34,644 nt of DNA from contig CALVKM010000009.1 of NCBI GenBank assembly GCA_944332705.1, forward strand, positions 1-34,644, given 5' to 3'. Source of the stretch: an uncultured Bacilli bacterium (GTDB lineage Bacteria; Bacillota_I; Bacilli_A; RF39; UBA660). Below, piece by piece: positions 23,849 to 33,026 of the stretch. Position 1 is the stretch's first letter; the number at the start of each line of letters is the position of its first letter. Below the pieces are notes generated by a model that saw only the letters and a program-made list of their open reading frames with translations, searched no databases and had not been told where the DNA came from. A program made the position numbers and the translations under genes.

Positions 23849-24424
23849 TTAAGGTTCATAAGTTTTGATATCAATTTTATTTTTCTTTATATTAAATTTG
23901 ATTGTTCCATCTATATCAGTTCGGTAAATGATTCGATTAGATAAATTGGCTAATACTTCAGTACTGGGATGATTATATCTATTATTTATTCCAACAGAAA
24001 TTATCGATATTAAAGGATTTACATAATCAATAAAATTCTTAGATGAGCTTGTTTTACTCCCATGATGACCAACTTTTAAAACCGTAATATTCTCTAAATT
24101 ATATTTATTCATTAAATCCTCTTCCACATTTATGCCAGCATCACCCATGAAAAGAAATTTTTTATCATAAATACTAAGATATAAAACATTGGAATTATCA
24201 TTTTCATTATCATATAAATAATCATTTAAAAAATATATTGTATTATTAGTAATACTTAAAGTTTTGATATTTTGATAATATTTTATATTCTTAGCATTAA
24301 GAACATCTATTAATTCTAGTTCTAAAGTATTATAAGCATCATTATTAAATATAACATTTTTAACATTTAATTTATTTACTATATTTTGGACTTCTCCTAA
24401 GTGATCATAATCGCCATGTGGTGA
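23849..24424 (-). pseudogene. Relic 3' end of a second comEC (metallo-beta-lactamase-like domain)
   Basis: An open frame without a proper start encodes about 190 residues: PHGDYDHLGEV at its upstream edge (the metal-binding HxDxDH), then FMGDAG, ITVLKVGHHGSKTSSS, IISVGINNRYNHPS and IIYRTDIDGTIKF. This aligns end to end with the tail of the intact ComEC at 26068 (ILKVGHHGSRTSSS, IISVGKNNRYGHPN, KIYRTDQNGSI), roughly half identical by eye. Upstream of 24424 the frame is closed and the sequence becomes unrelated (a terminator of the next gene). A smaller ORF from the internal ATG at 24148 is unlikely to be functional. Confidence 0.85.
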
Positions 24425-24451
24425 CTATCAGTTATGCATACGAATTATGGC

Positions 24452-24483
24452 AAAGAAAAAAGAACTACCATTGAAATAGTTCT
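24452..24483 (-). terminator. Rho-independent terminator of the 232-residue gene
   Basis: Stem AGAACTA / TAGTTCT (loop 9, 24461-24483), followed on the minus strand by TTTTTTCTTT. It overlaps the stop codon at 24482. Confidence 0.7.
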
Positions 24484-25180
24484 AATTATTTTTATTATCT
24501 TCTAGTGATAATACTCTTACTTTGGGTTGCTCTCCATCAGCCATAACATATTTTATAAAGATATCATTATCTATATTATGCAATAATTCTTTTAACTCAT
24601 TTTCACACATTCCATTTAGTAAAGTTATCAACCCATTTTTATCTAAAGAGTCAAAATAGTAACGCTTCATACTATCAATATATTCATTTTTTATTTTTTT
24701 AAAAGATGGTACCTGTTCTAAATGAGTATAGTATCTTCGAAATAGCGAGTATAAGTATTGCTTTTTTACTTTCATGTTTTCAAAGTTCAAATTTAAACCA
24801 ATATCACTGCAGTTAATTCCTTTAATACTTTTATCAGTCCAATTAATAGCAAATTTTAAATCAATTTTTCTACTATCAAAATTTATATCTCTAATAACTT
24901 CATGATCTTCCAAAAGGCAATCTATTACATCACATATTTCTTCAAAACTGATAATATAAGAAGTTGTTACTCGTTCTGGAATACTTCTCTTAAAATTGCA
25001 ATTACCAAACATAAACATTACCTGTGATTCATTATTACAAATGTTAAATTCAATATCTAATTGTGCTGCTTCTGCATTACATAAGATTGACATTCTATTT
25101 TCCACATAAGGGCAATATTTTAAAATCACACTTTTAATGTATGATATTAAATCTTCATGGTTCTTCATAATAATATTCAT
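24482..25180 (-). CDS. Unknown accessory protein
   Basis: 232 residues from the ATG at 25180, which has GGAGGT 4-5 nt upstream (a TTG at 25192 would lie over that site). No signal peptide or membrane helix. The first half looks like a mixed alpha/beta domain (QLDIEFNICNNESQVMFMFG; IDLKFAINW), the second half helical and charged (FRRYYTHLEQVPSFKKIKNEY). No family recognised. It lies downstream of the DinD-like gene in the island between comEC and the comEC relic and has its own terminator. Island location suggests mobile or defence-related cargo; this is inference only. Confidence 0.75.
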   Translation of the reverse strand: MNIIMKNHEDLISYIKSVILKYCPYVENRMSILCNAEAAQLDIEFNICNNESQVMFMFGNCNFKRSIPERVTTSYIISFEEICDVIDCLLEDHEVIRDINFDSRKIDLKFAINWTDKSIKGINCSDIGLNLNFENMKVKKQYLYSLFRRYYTHLEQVPSFKKIKNEYIDSMKRYYFDSLDKNGLITLLNGMCENELKELLHNIDNDIFIKYVMADGEQPKVRVLSLEDNKNN

Positions 25181-25229
25181 AATTACCTCCAAAATATATA
25201 ATTGTTTTTTATTATATCATACTTTTTAT

Positions 25230-26051
25230 CTATTCTTTTAGTTTATTATTATCTTTTTCTAATTTTTTCAAACTTTTTTCTGGGGTAGGTAAATCCTCTG
25301 GCATGGTACCACCTAATCTTTTAATACTATCCCTTACTTCCCTACCTACTTCATAATGAACAGAATTTGCAGTAAATTCATTGTCTACATTATCTCTTTT
25401 TAATTTAGCATCTGCTTGAGCTATTCTAAATATATTATCTGCAAGTTCTTCACTACCCATATTATCTAATATATCTTCTCTATATCTTAATTTTTTCCTT
25501 TTAAATATATCATCAGCAGTTTCACCATTATATAATCCTTTATATCCCGCATTATGAAATCTAGCTAAATCTTTTACTCCACTATTAACAGCTGTTTTAT
25601 TTAAATTAAAATTACCTTTTCTTGCTTGATTCCTTCTATATAATCTTTTCTCATCTTCAGATAGTTCGTTATACTCTTTTTCACTTAATTCTTGTTTCCT
25701 TGTTTGTATAGCAAAGTAAGTCTGAGCTAGTGCTATTACTTCTTTTCTAGAATCACCATTTTGTGCAATTAGGTAACAAGCATATCTTGAAAGTTTATAA
25801 TCAATTATTTTTTTCATCGCATTATTAGGCATTTCTAACATTTTCCTGACATCAGGAAAATGTTCTTTATAATTAATACTACTGTTTTGACAAGCGACAA
25901 TTGCCTTTTCTATTACTTTATTAAAATTTTCCCATTTACTATATCCAAGTACTGACATCAATTCTCTTGCATACCAGTATTCATTACCAATCTCATCAAT
26001 ATGTTTAATATCTTCAAATACCTTTTCAGTATATTCTTTTATTTCATTCAT
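25230..26051 (-). CDS. dinD: DinD-like protein (DNA-damage-inducible protein D family)
   Basis: 273 residues, the usual DinD length. N-terminal BRO-like fold: YWYARELMSVLGYSKWENF, then VIEKAIVAC, KKIIDYKLSRYACYLIAQNG and EVIALAQTYFAIQTR. C-terminal part: NLNKTAVNSGVKDLARFHNA, GYKGLYNGE, ENIF-like DNIFRIAQADAKL and VGREVRDSIKRLGGTMPEDL. Escherichia coli DinD is SOS-induced and inhibits RecA filament activity; homologues are frequent mobile cargo. The ATG at 26051 has AAAGGAAG upstream and lies 16 nt after the comEC stop, so it may ride on the comE transcript. Confidence 0.9.
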   Translation of the reverse strand: MNEIKEYTEKVFEDIKHIDEIGNEYWYARELMSVLGYSKWENFNKVIEKAIVACQNSSINYKEHFPDVRKMLEMPNNAMKKIIDYKLSRYACYLIAQNGDSRKEVIALAQTYFAIQTRKQELSEKEYNELSEDEKRLYRRNQARKGNFNLNKTAVNSGVKDLARFHNAGYKGLYNGETADDIFKRKKLRYREDILDNMGSEELADNIFRIAQADAKLKRDNVDNEFTANSVHYEVGREVRDSIKRLGGTMPEDLPTPEKSLKKLEKDNNKLKE

Positions 26052-26067
26052 TTTATCATCTTCCTTT

Positions 26068-28173
26068 CTATGGACTACAAGTCTCAATTTTTAATTTATT
26101 ATTATTGATTTTAAACATGATACTACCATTTTGATCTGTTCTATATATTTTTGATTCCTCTAATGCATCTAACACTTCTTTATTTGGATGTCCATACCTA
26201 TTATTCTTACCTACACTAATAATGGAATACTCTGGATTTATCTCATTTATAAATTCAATACTTGAACTTGTCCTACTTCCATGATGTCCTACTTTTAATA
26301 TATCAATGTCAGGAAGATTGTATTTATCTATTATTTCTTTTTCAGTTGTACTTGATGCATCACCCATAAACATAAAATTATAACCACTAAGTTCAGTATA
26401 AATAACATTTGAATTATCATTTTCATTATCATATTCTTTAGTTTGTAAAAAATATAATTTGTTATTATCTATATTTAATTCTTTAATACACGAATAATAT
26501 GGTATTTTCTTTTCATCCAATACTTTAATTAAATCAGTCTCTAGTTCATTAAATTCACCACAATTAAATATTACTTTCTCTACTTTGAAATTTTCTACTA
26601 TGTATTTTGCATTTCCTATATGATCATAATCTCCGTGAGTAGTTATTAAATAATCTATTTTTGTAATACCTTTACTTTTTAGAAACTTAATAGTATTATC
26701 ACTTAAATTATAGGTTTTATTTCCTTTTTTCCAATCTTCTACTTCATAAGTAATTTTACCACCAGTATCAATCATTATTACATCTCTTCTATAGGGAGTA
26801 ATGATAATAACACTATCGCCTTGATTAATATCTAGAAAATACACTTCATAACTACTATTTATTAATGGTAATAATTTTATAAATCCTAAAATAATTAAAA
26901 TCACATATAAATACTTTTTGTTGTTTTTCGCAAGAAGTAATAATATAAATAAAATTATTGCTACAAAGAAAGGCATTTTAGGAATATTTATAAATATAGA
27001 AATAAACTCACCAATATTATTTAAAACATTAGTAATTGATAATAAAACACTTAATATTGGATTAAATATTGGAAATATAAAAGTAATTATAGAAATAGGA
27101 AATACAATATAAGATATCCAAGGAACAAATATTAAATTAATCAAAATTGATGAAAGATTAACTTCGTAATTAATATAACTACTTATTGGCAAACTAAATA
27201 AAAATGCAATTATACTAACCTTTAGAGTAGCAATAAGTAGATTTCCATTTAATTTATTACTATAATACATTATTCCCAAAGATATACAAAATGAATAGAT
27301 AAAACCTAAATCATAAATGGTAAAAGGATCTAATAACAATAAAATAAAAGCTGTAATAAATAAAACCTGAATATTAGATAATTTTAAATTTCCTAATTTA
27401 TTAATACGATTAATAATAAAGAAATAAATAGCTCTATTTACTGCTGAAGCGTTATTAGTAACAAAAGCAAAAAATAGCAAAATTAAGGATATAATAATGA
27501 GTTTTGGTACTTCTTTTAATTTTTTCAAGAAAAATGATAGCACTAAAAGAATAACTGTAATATGTGAACCTGATACAGCAAGAAGATGTGATGTACCATT
27601 ATTTTGATAAGTATTATATTCATCGCTACTAATTAGTGCTTTATCACCTAAAACTAAAACTAATAAATATTCACTATTTTTACTATTATATGCTCTTTTA
27701 ATCAAATAATCTTTAGCCTTTTCAAGTAGATTATTATCATTTTTTATACTATAAGAATGAACATCAAATAAATAATATATTTTATTGTTATATAAATATT
27801 TTTTATAATTAAAGGTATTAGGTATAGTATTATTTATTGGTTCATTAAGTGTTCCATTTACAGTTATAGTTTTACCAATGCCAATGTTTTCTTTTAAATA
27901 TGCTAGTTCTTCTTCGGTATCTATATAATAAGTGGCAATTACTTCTTCTTTATCTTTAATGTTAATTTTAAGTTTATTACCATTAATACTATAACTTATG
28001 ATTTTACCAGTAATACTTGTCTCATCACCTTTATAAATAGATTCATATTGAATTACAATAGTAGCAATAAAAACATAAATAACTAAAAATATAAACATGA
28101 TAAGAAAGATTATATTACACCGTAATATAATCTTTAAGTTTTTCAAACGTTGCATCACCAATACCACTGACAT
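26068..28173 (-). CDS. comEC: Competence DNA-uptake channel ComEC
   Basis: 701 residues. Carries single-stranded DNA across the membrane. N-terminal helices, an OB-like external part (TSITGKIISYSINGNKLKIN), the competence membrane domain with HLLAVSGSHITVILLVL and about ten helices, then the metallo-beta-lactamase-like domain (FLDINQGDSVIIITP; TTHGDYDHIGNA; FMGDASS; LKVGHHGSRTSSS) thought to degrade the non-entering strand. The ATG at 28173 has GAGGAT upstream and overlaps comEA by 59 nt; a later ATG at 28155 is possible. A diverged relic of the same 3' end lies at 23849-24424. Confidence 0.95.
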   Translation of the reverse strand: MSVVLVMQRLKNLKIILRCNIIFLIMFIFLVIYVFIATIVIQYESIYKGDETSITGKIISYSINGNKLKINIKDKEEVIATYYIDTEEELAYLKENIGIGKTITVNGTLNEPINNTIPNTFNYKKYLYNNKIYYLFDVHSYSIKNDNNLLEKAKDYLIKRAYNSKNSEYLLVLVLGDKALISSDEYNTYQNNGTSHLLAVSGSHITVILLVLSFFLKKLKEVPKLIIISLILLFFAFVTNNASAVNRAIYFFIINRINKLGNLKLSNIQVLFITAFILLLLDPFTIYDLGFIYSFCISLGIMYYSNKLNGNLLIATLKVSIIAFLFSLPISSYINYEVNLSSILINLIFVPWISYIVFPISIITFIFPIFNPILSVLLSITNVLNNIGEFISIFINIPKMPFFVAIILFILLLLAKNNKKYLYVILIILGFIKLLPLINSSYEVYFLDINQGDSVIIITPYRRDVIMIDTGGKITYEVEDWKKGNKTYNLSDNTIKFLKSKGITKIDYLITTHGDYDHIGNAKYIVENFKVEKVIFNCGEFNELETDLIKVLDEKKIPYYSCIKELNIDNNKLYFLQTKEYDNENDNSNVIYTELSGYNFMFMGDASSTTEKEIIDKYNLPDIDILKVGHHGSRTSSSIEFINEINPEYSIISVGKNNRYGHPNKEVLDALEESKIYRTDQNGSIMFKINNNKLKIETCSP

Positions 28174-28816
28174 TTTTTAAATCCTCAATAGATTTAAAAC
28201 CACCAACTTCTTCGCGATAAGCAATTATACTATTAGCTTTTGTTGCCCCAATACCAGGTAATTCTTCTAATTTTGTTGCATCAGCAGTATTAATATTTAT
28301 AAGTGTACTAGTATTATCTTGTGTTACATTATTATCATTACTACTTATAATGCTAACTTTACCTTCGGTATACGTTTCAATATTATAGCTATTAGCGTTT
28401 CCCACGGAATTACTTACTACATTTTTATTTGAATTATTTTTCTTCATCTCTTCTTTAGTATAAACATAGATTACTAACTCATCGCTCACCTTTTTACTTA
28501 AATTGATATTGTCGGTATAAGCATCACTATTTAGACCACCAGCTTTAGCTACAATATCATTAATGATTTCATCAGTACTAGCTTCATAAACTCCAGGATT
28601 TTTCACAGCCCCTTTGATTTCAACATGAATAGTTATCTTTTCTTCTTCTTTAACTTCTTCTACTTCATTATTTGAATCAATTAAAGTTAATGGTGCCATA
28701 TCACAATTTGGTTCACGGTTATAAAGATATAAACTAATGCCACATAAAAGGACAATTATTAATACGAGTAGAGAAATTATCCCTATTATGATATTTTTAT
28801 TTTCTAATATTTTCAT
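28115..28816 (-). CDS. comEA: Competence DNA receptor ComEA
   Basis: 233 residues. One N-terminal membrane anchor (about 9-31), an SLBB domain (IHVEIKGAVKNPGVYEAS...IVAKAGGLNSDA) and a C-terminal helix-hairpin-helix DNA-binding domain (ININTADATKLEELPGIGAT, then AYREEVGGFKSIEDLKNVSG). It binds double-stranded DNA outside the membrane and delivers it to ComEC. A strong AAGGAGG site precedes the ATG. comEB is absent between comEA and comEC, as in many Firmicutes. Confidence 0.96.
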   Translation of the reverse strand: MKILENKNIIIGIISLLVLIIVLLCGISLYLYNREPNCDMAPLTLIDSNNEVEEVKEEEKITIHVEIKGAVKNPGVYEASTDEIINDIVAKAGGLNSDAYTDNINLSKKVSDELVIYVYTKEEMKKNNSNKNVVSNSVGNANSYNIETYTEGKVSIISSNDNNVTQDNTSTLININTADATKLEELPGIGATKANSIIAYREEVGGFKSIEDLKNVSGIGDATFEKLKDYITV

Positions 28817-28862
28817 AAACCTCCTTCTTTATTTTTTTAATTATTAAAATATGATAAAAATA

Positions 28863-28904
28863 TCAAATTAACAAGCTTAAATATAATATAAAAAACTTTT
28901 GCAT
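28863..28904 (-). CDS. Possible 13-residue leader peptide ahead of comEA
   Basis: GAAGGGAGG (28911-28919) stands 6 nt before an ATG that opens MQKFFILYLSLLI and a TGA. The ribosome site is among the strongest in the window and comEA begins 47 nt downstream of the stop. The peptide is hydrophobic and could be a short membrane peptide or a translated leader. Chance is possible in such A-rich sequence. Confidence 0.35.
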   Translation of the reverse strand: MQKFFILYLSLLI

Positions 28905-29030
28905 ATTTTTCCTCCCTTCATAATATAATTACAATTTTTTTTGAGTAATTACTTTTTTCGGAAAGCAATTTTTTGCAAAAATTTTTTATAATATGTATTT
29001 TTTGCCTAAAATACATAGAAAAATGAGCAT

Positions 29031-29068
29031 AAAAAACAATGTAAATATTTACAATCATTTACATTGTT
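29031..29068 (-). terminator. Rho-independent terminator of the ylbL-like gene
   Basis: A perfect 12-bp stem (AACAATGTAAAT / ATTTACATTGTT, loop 10, 29035-29068) with a run of A on its left gives a U-run on the minus strand. It lies about 85 nt past the stop. Confidence 0.65.
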
Positions 29069-29152
29069 TTACATTATTTTATAACCTATTTTAGCTTAAG
29101 TGTTTTTTGAATTTAGAACATATTTTACTTGACTTGTCAAGAAAAAGTTTAA

Positions 29153-30160
29153 TTATTTGAGCAAATATTCTAATGCTTCATCAAAAGTGGCAACACCATG
29201 AATATCAATATTTAGATTAAACTCTTCTTTTACTTCTAAAGCTTCTTCATAGTTTTCCATTGGGCATAAAAATATTTCAGCATCATTATTATTAGCTCCA
29301 AGCAACTTATATTTAACGCCATCAATTTCTCCGACATTGCCTAGGATATCAATTGTGCCAGTACCCACAACAGTTCTTCCTTTAGTTATATCTTCATCAC
29401 TAATAGCATTATAAATAGCTAAACTTAACATTAAACCACCGCTAGAACCAGATTCACTAGCTTTAGTAGACACTTCAATCTCAGGAGTTGTTTCATATTC
29501 ATAGGTAGTTAAAAAGGAAATTCCAACCTTTAAACCATCAGTTGTTTCATAAACTCTAGCACTACACTCTAATTCTTTTTCATCACGATTTACAAGTATA
29601 CTAACACTATCCCCAACATTTAAAGTATTAATATATTCTTTTAATTCATCAATTGTAGTAAAACTTTTTCCATCAACACTTAATAATTCATCATATATTT
29701 TTAAATCAGTTTCAGCTTCATCAGCGATATAGACAATATTATTTACTTCTCTTGTGATATTTATTTCTTTATTAGCTTTTCTAAATGCCAGAATGGTAGC
29801 ATTATTAATCGATGAGGTCATATATAATCTTTCTAATTCTAATAGTTCATCTACTGATTCATCTTCTCTAGTAATCTCTTCACTAGGTAAAATATCCCAA
29901 TTAGGAATAATGTATGATAAAAGCAACATAGGAATTGTGCCTTTAACTAAAGAAACATAACTCATATTTAACGACCCATCAGTAATATCTTCTTTACCAT
30001 CAACCACTATACGATCTTCCAAATTAACAATTCCTCCGGGAGTATATATAACATAAGGAAGTTCATAAAAAAACAACACAATAATAATTAACCATCCTAT
30101 TAAAAATTTATAATTATCGATTATAAAATTCTTAATTTTTTCATATATTTTATTAAACAA
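29153..30160 (-). CDS. ylbL: PDZ-Lon membrane protease, YlbL/SepM family
   Basis: 335 residues: an N-terminal membrane helix (about 19-40, ending VIYTPGGIVNLEDR, a family hallmark), a PDZ domain (about 140-215; LLSVDGKSFTTIDELKEYI) and a C-terminal Lon-type protease domain with the Ser-Lys dyad, S240 in ESGSSGGLM and K285 in DGVKYKLLGA. SepM cleaves a competence peptide in Streptococcus and YlbL is linked to cell-division checkpoint proteolysis in Bacillus. The start is a TTG at 30160 with AGGTGAT upstream. The YlbJ-like gene is next to it, divergent, as in the Bacillus ylb region. Confidence 0.92.
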   Translation of the reverse strand: MFNKIYEKIKNFIIDNYKFLIGWLIIIVLFFYELPYVIYTPGGIVNLEDRIVVDGKEDITDGSLNMSYVSLVKGTIPMLLLSYIIPNWDILPSEEITREDESVDELLELERLYMTSSINNATILAFRKANKEINITREVNNIVYIADEAETDLKIYDELLSVDGKSFTTIDELKEYINTLNVGDSVSILVNRDEKELECSARVYETTDGLKVGISFLTTYEYETTPEIEVSTKASESGSSGGLMLSLAIYNAISDEDITKGRTVVGTGTIDILGNVGEIDGVKYKLLGANNNDAEIFLCPMENYEEALEVKEEFNLNIDIHGVATFDEALEYLLK

Positions 30161-30177
30161 AATGTATCACCTAATTA

Positions 30178-30206
30178 ATTATAGCAAAAAAGGATGCATA
30201 TATGAA
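30178..30206 (-). promoter_or_regulatory. Promoter of the ylbL-like gene
   Basis: On the minus strand TTCATA (30201-30206), 17 nt, TATAAT (30178-30183), just ahead of the AGGTGAT ribosome site. Confidence 0.5.
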
Positions 30207-31014
30207 AAGAAAATTGCTTTACTTGACAATTCTTATACTTATTTTTTTAATTTTTAATAATTATACTACTGTTTTAGATAGTACTGTTTTAGCTGTAGAA
30301 CTTTGGCTTTATAAAGTGTTTCCTTATCTATTCATTATGATTATCATTAATGATATCTTAATTAGTGCTGATTTTGCTAGTATGTTTAAAAATACTAGTA
30401 TTTATGTTTTTATTATGTCTTTACTTAGTGGAACACCATCTAGTGCATATATTATAACTAATTTATACAAAAACAAAAAAATTTCTAAAGACAATGCTCA
30501 TATAACTCTTTTATTTACCTATTTTGCCAATCCTTTATTTTTATATTCCATACTAAATTCAATCTTTGAATCTAAATTTATAAGTATTAAATTAATGTTA
30601 ATACACTATTTAAGTAATATAATCATTTATTTTATCTATCATAAAAAATTAGATAAAAATTCAAAATTTAGTAACAAAAGTAAAATCAATCTAACAGATT
30701 CCATAAAAAAAGCCATGAGTACAACAACCATGGTTCTAGGTACTATTTGTTTTTATTTAGTTATTAGTAATATATTGCATCTAAATATTTATTTAAGAGG
30801 TATCCTAGAAATGACTCAAGGCTTAAATATGCTAATTAACAATAATAGTCCTTTTAAAGAAATCATTGCTATAATTTTTATATCTTTTAGTGGGCTCTCA
30901 ATTCATACCCAAGTTAAATGTATATTAGAGGAAACTGATTTAGAATATAAATATTTTCTTAAAGGAAGAATTTACCAAACAATAATTGCAGTTATATTAA
31001 CGCTCATATTTTAG
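30202..31014 (+). CDS. YlbJ-like (nucleoside-recognition type) membrane protein, short form
   Basis: 270 residues with about seven membrane helices. SLLSGTPSSAYIITNLY corresponds to the YlbJ motif SGYPSGA, ILEMTQGLNML to its EMTxG segment, and SFSGLSIHTQVKCIL to the SFGGLS-H-Q motif; these are the family's conserved loops. Bacillus YlbJ (about 400 residues) is a SigE-dependent sporulation protein affecting heat resistance; this copy is about a third shorter. Neighbourhood with YlbL supports the match. AAGGATG precedes the ATG. It converges on the pilin operon, with a 4-nt overlap of stops. Confidence 0.8.
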   Translation: MKRKLLYLTILILIFLIFNNYTTVLDSTVLAVELWLYKVFPYLFIMIIINDILISADFASMFKNTSIYVFIMSLLSGTPSSAYIITNLYKNKKISKDNAHITLLFTYFANPLFLYSILNSIFESKFISIKLMLIHYLSNIIIYFIYHKKLDKNSKFSNKSKINLTDSIKKAMSTTTMVLGTICFYLVISNILHLNIYLRGILEMTQGLNMLINNNSPFKEIIAIIFISFSGLSIHTQVKCILEETDLEYKYFLKGRIYQTIIAVILTLIF

Positions 31015-33026
31015 TTAATTCTTATTGGATCATCCATTGTTCCCATTCCACTAGTATAAGTTACACTAGAATTTAAATAAAATGATGGTCTGGCAAATAA
31101 TCCACTATAAGTTAAAGTACTTCCCACATTTATATTGGCACTTAAACCATTTGCTGAATGGGTAATTGAATAAGCACCTTTATTATCAGTAATTGGTGAA
31201 AGTGTCCATTCTTTTTCAGTTAATCCACCTTTCATCCAATTATCACAATTTTGATTTGCTGTATTATAATCAGTCGGAGGATATGACCAACACCTAGCTT
31301 CAGCCGCATAGGAAAAATCACTTACATACATTAAAGCTACCTTTGCCTTATAGGTTTTATTTATTCTATTTTGTCCCACTTCATATCTATAGGTGGTTCT
31401 AGCATTAACATCTCTTATATTATCGATAGCTCCACCACCAACATACCAAGTAGTAGTTGCTATTTTATTTTCCCAAGTACTGCCCAATTCATCTAAATAT
31501 AGGTTATTTAATAAGCTATTTAATTGACTGATACTCCAATCATTAGAATTAGCATTTCCTACTGCTCCACAAGGAGTTAAATCATTCACATTAGTACAAC
31601 TCCATGATAAATTATCTTTATAAAAATACCTTTTTAATAACTTAACTTGATTACCAAATACACCAATTATTTGATACAGATTATCACTCGGGCAATTAGT
31701 AGAATTAGAACCAAAACAAACATAATTATTAGGATTTTCACCAGTATACCGATATGAGTTATCCCCTGCTTCCATTGAGCCATATGTACCAGTGCCATCA
31801 TGACGATATAATGCATTTACACCATCACTTGAATACAAACTTATAATACAACTAGCCAAATTAGTCCCCGGATTACATAAATTGGTGATATCATCGGTTT
31901 GATCAGTCATTTCATAATTGTTTGATGCTATATTATTTGTATCTTCAACATAGACATTTATTTGATAACTTGTATTTTTATTAAGACCACTAAAAGTATA
32001 AGTATTATTTCTACTACTCACATATGAACCATTATTTATAGAATAATAATACTCATCTACACTATTTGTACCTCCGCTAGCATTGACACTTACTGAAATA
32101 CTACTTGCAGTTTTATCAGTAACAGTTACACTATTTACCGTTGGATTAACATAATCGCTAGTTGAAGCTGTTAATTCGTAAACGTTTGACATATATCCCA
32201 TAGTATCTACAGCATATACTCTAAAATTATATTCTGTAGATGTTGCTAAATCATTAAATATATAAGTATTATTATTTGAACTAATATATTGACCATTATT
32301 AATAGAATAATAGTATGTAGAAATTGGATTATCTCCAGGACTAGCAGTTACTGCTAAAGTAATACTATTTATATTACTACTAACCGCCACATCAGAAATT
32401 AAAGGACCATTAGCAAATTCATTATTGCATGCATAGCCGAAACATGTAACATTATTTATATCTATTTCCAAAGTTCCAACGTAATTAATTATGATATCAT
32501 CTAAAGTATTGTTATAAGAAATTAATTCATCAGCATTTTTTTCTGTTACATTATTTATATCATTAGGAGTATGAATTTCTATATCTATAGTTAAAGTATA
32601 AATACGGAAATTGCCTTCTTCATCAACTCTTCTATTATAATATACATTAGCACTAGGTACATATATTTCCCCTTCATTTAAAGTCCATTTTCTAATATCA
32701 GCCTCTCCCGAAGTAGGTATATAAGTTATTTCACTACTATTACATCTAATGGTTGAATACGAACTATCATCAAATTGAAAATTAATAACCAATTCATTTT
32801 CGTTTGAACCAATATCAGTAACTCTAGTTATTTCTTTGGCTCTAATATCATCTAATATTGTTCTCGTTATTTCAGCTCGATTAATTTGATTGCCTTTAGC
32901 ATATTCATTATTAGATTCCATATTATTTAAATCTACCAACAATTTAATCATAAACCCTAATACAATTGATATTAAAGCTATACTAATAATTACTTCCATT
33001 AAAGTAGTTCCTTTTTTATTAAACAT
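31011..33026 (-). CDS. Pilin-like protein with two fn3 domains and lectin-like C-terminal module
   Basis: 671 residues. Class III signal peptide MFNKKG|TTLMEVIISIAL with Glu at +5, a substrate for the prepilin peptidase at 3850. After a pseudopilin-like domain (to about 200) come two fibronectin type III domains (YYYSINNGQY, YIFNDLATSTEYNF; YYYSINNGSYV, YTFSGLNKNTSYQI) and the C-terminal module also found at 6365: NNYVCFGSN, CPSDNLYQIIGVFG, KVALMYVSDFSYAAE, ARPSFYLNSSV, GMGTMDDPIRIN. The fn3 linkers and module are far longer than normal minor pilins, suggesting an adhesin displayed at the pilus tip or surface. GGAGGT precedes the ATG at 33026, which overlaps the previous gene by 8 nt. Confidence 0.88.
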   Translation of the reverse strand: MFNKKGTTLMEVIISIALISIVLGFMIKLLVDLNNMESNNEYAKGNQINRAEITRTILDDIRAKEITRVTDIGSNENELVINFQFDDSSYSTIRCNSSEITYIPTSGEADIRKWTLNEGEIYVPSANVYYNRRVDEEGNFRIYTLTIDIEIHTPNDINNVTEKNADELISYNNTLDDIIINYVGTLEIDINNVTCFGYACNNEFANGPLISDVAVSSNINSITLAVTASPGDNPISTYYYSINNGQYISSNNNTYIFNDLATSTEYNFRVYAVDTMGYMSNVYELTASTSDYVNPTVNSVTVTDKTASSISVSVNASGGTNSVDEYYYSINNGSYVSSRNNTYTFSGLNKNTSYQINVYVEDTNNIASNNYEMTDQTDDITNLCNPGTNLASCIISLYSSDGVNALYRHDGTGTYGSMEAGDNSYRYTGENPNNYVCFGSNSTNCPSDNLYQIIGVFGNQVKLLKRYFYKDNLSWSCTNVNDLTPCGAVGNANSNDWSISQLNSLLNNLYLDELGSTWENKIATTTWYVGGGAIDNIRDVNARTTYRYEVGQNRINKTYKAKVALMYVSDFSYAAEARCWSYPPTDYNTANQNCDNWMKGGLTEKEWTLSPITDNKGAYSITHSANGLSANINVGSTLTYSGLFARPSFYLNSSVTYTSGMGTMDDPIRIN

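Larger units (their letters stand above)
28817..29152. other. 336-nt intergenic region with inverted repeats
   Basis: Between ylbL-like and comEA genes, both minus strand. It holds the terminator at 29031-29068, a 9-bp inverted repeat ATGTATTTT / AAAATACAT (28993-29016), a GC-poor repeat with GCAA / TTGC around 28965-28980, and a short ORF with a strong ribosome site (28863-28904). The direct and inverted repeats of ATTTACATTG type are concentrated at 29035-29080. No known RNA family is recognised. Confidence 0.6.

Noticed and set aside
23849-24148. A stand-alone 99-residue metallo-hydrolase gene
   Set aside because: The frame continues upstream through HGDYDHLG without a start, and the whole aligns with the ComEC tail; it is a gene remnant.
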